This document shows positions 6,474 to 7,781 of a DNA stretch of 7,781 nucleotides, piece by piece (the stretch's first letter is position 1; each line of letters begins with the position of its first letter). The notes beneath the pieces were generated by a model that saw only the letters and a program-made list of their open reading frames with translations, had not been told where the DNA came from and made no database searches. Made by a program: the position numbers and the translations under genes. The DNA lies in assembly GCA_024280535.1 (NCBI GenBank), contig JAJRPY010000022.1, positions 1 to 7,781 of the forward strand. Reading direction: 5' to 3'. Source of the DNA: Gammaproteobacteria bacterium (GTDB lineage: Bacteria > Pseudomonadota > Gammaproteobacteria > PS1 > Pseudothioglobaceae).

Positions 6474-7055
6474 ATGCTAGATCAACACACTTTAGAGACT
6501 TTATTTATTAATGCCAGAAGTCACAACAACTGGTTAAATCAACCGATTACAGAGGCGCAAATCAAGCAAATTTACGCCCTAATGAAATTTGGCCCAACCG
6601 CAGCAAACAATAGCCCTGCACGACTTACCTTTGTTAAATCAAGCGCAGCCAAGGCACGGCTTAAAACGCATCTAGACGAAGGCAATATTGACAAATCCAT
6701 GGCCGCACCCGCAGTAGCCATCATTAGTTATGACATCGAATTTTATGAAAAACTTGGGTTTTTATTTCCTCATACCGATGCCAGAAGTTGGTACGCTGGC
6801 AACGATGCTAAAATCAAACAAGCTGGCACAATGAACGCCACTTTGCAAGGTGCTTATTTTATGCTGGCTGCGCGCGCAGTTGGGCTAGATTGTGGGCCTA
6901 TGGGTGGTTTTAACAACGACACACTGGATCAAGATTTTTTCCCTGACGGCAAAACAAAATCCATTTTCATTTGTGCCATCGGTCATGGCGACGATAGCAA
7001 ACTTTACCCTAGAAGCCCTCGTCTAAGCTTTGATGAAGCCTGTGCAATTATTTAA
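6474..7055 (+). CDS. rutE: RutE-like NAD(P)H-dependent FMN nitroreductase
   Basis: This belongs to the RutE branch of the nitroreductase superfamily, soluble FMN enzymes; E. coli RutE (196 residues) is assigned to malonic semialdehyde reduction in pyrimidine breakdown. The product is 193 residues and collinear with E. coli RutE: LFINARSHNNWLNQPI near the N-terminus for flavin phosphate contacts, YALMKFGPTAANNSPAR at 34-50, FPHTDARSWY around 98-107, AGTMNATLQGAYFMLAARAVGLDCGPMGGF spanning about 116-145, and SKLYPRSPRLSFDEAC at the end. None of the other rut genes is in the window, so the physiological substrate may differ; the family includes general nitro- and enal-reducing members. Its ATG is supported by GGGGA 7 nt upstream. 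It is transcribed away from the ABM/SQR/HIT operon across a 34-bp gap and converges with the exported-protein gene downstream. Confidence 0.88.
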   Translation: MLDQHTLETLFINARSHNNWLNQPITEAQIKQIYALMKFGPTAANNSPARLTFVKSSAAKARLKTHLDEGNIDKSMAAPAVAIISYDIEFYEKLGFLFPHTDARSWYAGNDAKIKQAGTMNATLQGAYFMLAARAVGLDCGPMGGFNNDTLDQDFFPDGKTKSIFICAIGHGDDSKLYPRSPRLSFDEACAII

Positions 7056-7153
7056 GTTTCTTTAAAAAACGATTAGTTTCAAACCTCAACCCCTTATTTT
7101 ACAAAGACCTTGCTTAATTCAATCTAACCAATTTGGCAAATTTTAATAGGAGA

Positions 7154-7429
7154 TTATTTGTCGTCTTTTTCTTGACTTTTTTGCCCTTCTGGGCTTTTTT
7201 GATTTTCCTGTTTTTCTTGGCTTTTTTCTCTTGGCGGACAACCATTATGTTTAAGCCACAAATCCTCATGCCCAATCAGTTTGGCGTACATAGGGATTTC
7301 ACATTCTTTGATGGTTTTTTCACTCGCCTTAAACTCACTTGCTTTATCCTCATCAGAGGCAAACACCGCAGAGACACCCAGTGTCATTATTGCCAATGAA
7401 GCGGCCAGTACAATTTTAGTTTTTTTCAT
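7154..7429 (-). CDS. Small exported two-cysteine protein with a K/E/Q-rich tail
   Basis: Function is not recognised. The 91-residue product starts with a classic Sec signal: MKKTK, hydrophobic IVLAASLAIMTLGVSAV, and a likely cleavage after AVFA at residue 24. The mature region is about 67 residues, so it is predicted to be periplasmic. The core KTIKECEIPMYAKLIGHEDLWLKHNGC holds Cys43 and Cys64, spaced 21 apart, which could form a disulfide or bind a ligand along with His54 and His61. After CPPREK the tail (about 67-91) is low complexity, built from repeated SQEK/QENQK/EGQK-type segments. There is a good Shine-Dalgarno AAGGAG (7443-7438) 8 nt before the ATG. The gene follows the MBL-fold gene by 18 nt and is probably co-transcribed, suggesting a partner role. 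The opposite-strand frame across this region is a shadow. Confidence 0.75.
   Translation of the reverse strand: MKKTKIVLAASLAIMTLGVSAVFASDEDKASEFKASEKTIKECEIPMYAKLIGHEDLWLKHNGCPPREKSQEKQENQKSPEGQKSQEKDDK
7183..7200 (+). terminator. Candidate terminator for the nitroreductase gene, inside the convergent coding region
   Basis: GCCC-TTCT-GGGC followed directly by TTTTTT on the plus strand has the form of a short rho-independent terminator about 130 nt after the rutE-like stop. It lies inside the tail-coding part of the convergent gene. The stem is only 4 bp, so strength is doubtful. No better terminator is visible in 7056-7153, which otherwise holds no gene. Confidence 0.4.
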
Positions 7430-7447
7430 TTTTATAACTCCTTATTA

Positions 7448-7781
7448 TTAATAATCAAATTCCATTTCTTCAAACACCCATTGAGCATTCTTTCCAGCAA
7501 TATCTTTATAACCCGTCAAAAAGTGAAAATTATGCTGATCGATTTTACTGGCTTGTAACATATCACCCTCCTTATCAAGAATATTGGCAATTTTTACGTT
7601 TAAAAATACCAAATAATCGTAAGTATTTTTAGTTGCAGTTGCCAAATCAGCAGCGCGACCATGACCTGGTACAACATGTAATGGCTTAAATTTTGCCATT
7701 TTTTCAAACACCTTAATCCAGCTTTGAGAATTTTTAGCAGGACCAATGCCCAGCATTCTATCATTAAACACCACATCACCT
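7448..7781 (-). CDS. MBL-fold metallohydrolase, C-terminal part (cut by window edge)
   Basis: The frame is open to the window end, so the N-terminus, including the HxHxDH zinc motif, is not seen; 110 residues remain. Two metallo-beta-lactamase-fold marks are present: GDVVFNDRMLGIGP, whose Asp (codon 7777-7775) is the expected bridging metal ligand, and HVVPGHGR, whose His (codon 7663-7661) is the final metal ligand. A helical tail follows, TYDYLVFLNVKIANILDKEGDM and onward, ending NAQWVFEEMEFDY. The arrangement resembles periplasmic SoxH-like or quinoprotein-relay zinc hydrolases found near sulfur- or methanol-oxidation genes, an attribution by resemblance only. The GTG at 7774-7772 is an internal valine, not a start, since the family motif GDVVF reads through it. 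It precedes the small exported protein by 18 nt. Confidence 0.8.
   Translation of the reverse strand, partial: GDVVFNDRMLGIGPAKNSQSWIKVFEKMAKFKPLHVVPGHGRAADLATATKNTYDYLVFLNVKIANILDKEGDMLQASKIDQHNFHFLTGYKDIAGKNAQWVFEEMEFDY

Noticed and set aside
7133..7399. Plus-strand frame of 88 codons coding a very hydrophobic, Phe-rich peptide that might pass for a membrane protein
   Set aside because: It is the complement of the K/E-rich tail. The minus-strand gene has a signal peptide and a strong ribosome binding site.

Overview
The window is bacterial, AT-rich and densely coded, and points to a gammaproteobacterium. The ParC and RutE-like proteins read very close to their E. coli counterparts, the P protein of glycine cleavage is the undivided form, and there is a flavoprotein of the sulfide:quinone oxidoreductase (SQR) family. 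Low GC together with SQR-type and SoxH-like genes suggests a sulfur-oxidising lineage such as the SUP05/Thioglobus group. That placement is an inference, not something the sequence proves.

Layout from left to right. Positions 1-951 (-) hold the N-terminal 317 residues of parC, cut by the window edge. Positions 952-1291 have no gene; most of that gap is a small non-coding element (1046-1288) with long terminal inverted repeats, a duplicated left end and a strongly structured centre, which looks like a MITE or IS remnant inserted 3 bp beyond the gcvP stop. Positions 1292-4090 (-) are a complete gcvP. A short intergenic stretch (4091-4198) carries a terminator-like hairpin and a candidate gcvP promoter.

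Positions 4199-6439 (-) form a compact four-gene run transcribed right to left: an unrecognised acidic 141-residue protein, an ABM-like (antibiotic biosynthesis monooxygenase fold) small protein, an SQR-family flavoprotein lacking one of the usual redox cysteines, and a HIT-family hydrolase (hinT). Gaps are 1, 11 and 33 nt, so one transcript is likely.

A 34-bp divergent intergenic region separates this operon from a rutE-like FMN nitroreductase (6474-7055, +). Two minus-strand genes then converge on it: the C-terminal part of an MBL-fold metallohydrolase (7448 to the window end) and, 18 nt downstream of it, a small exported two-cysteine protein with a repetitive K/E/Q tail (7154-7429).

Working together: gcvP feeds one-carbon metabolism and parC handles chromosome decatenation; these are housekeeping. 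The ABM/SQR/HIT operon and the MBL/exported-protein pair are the accessory, probably redox- or sulfur-linked parts. No RNA gene, CRISPR array or intact transposase is visible.
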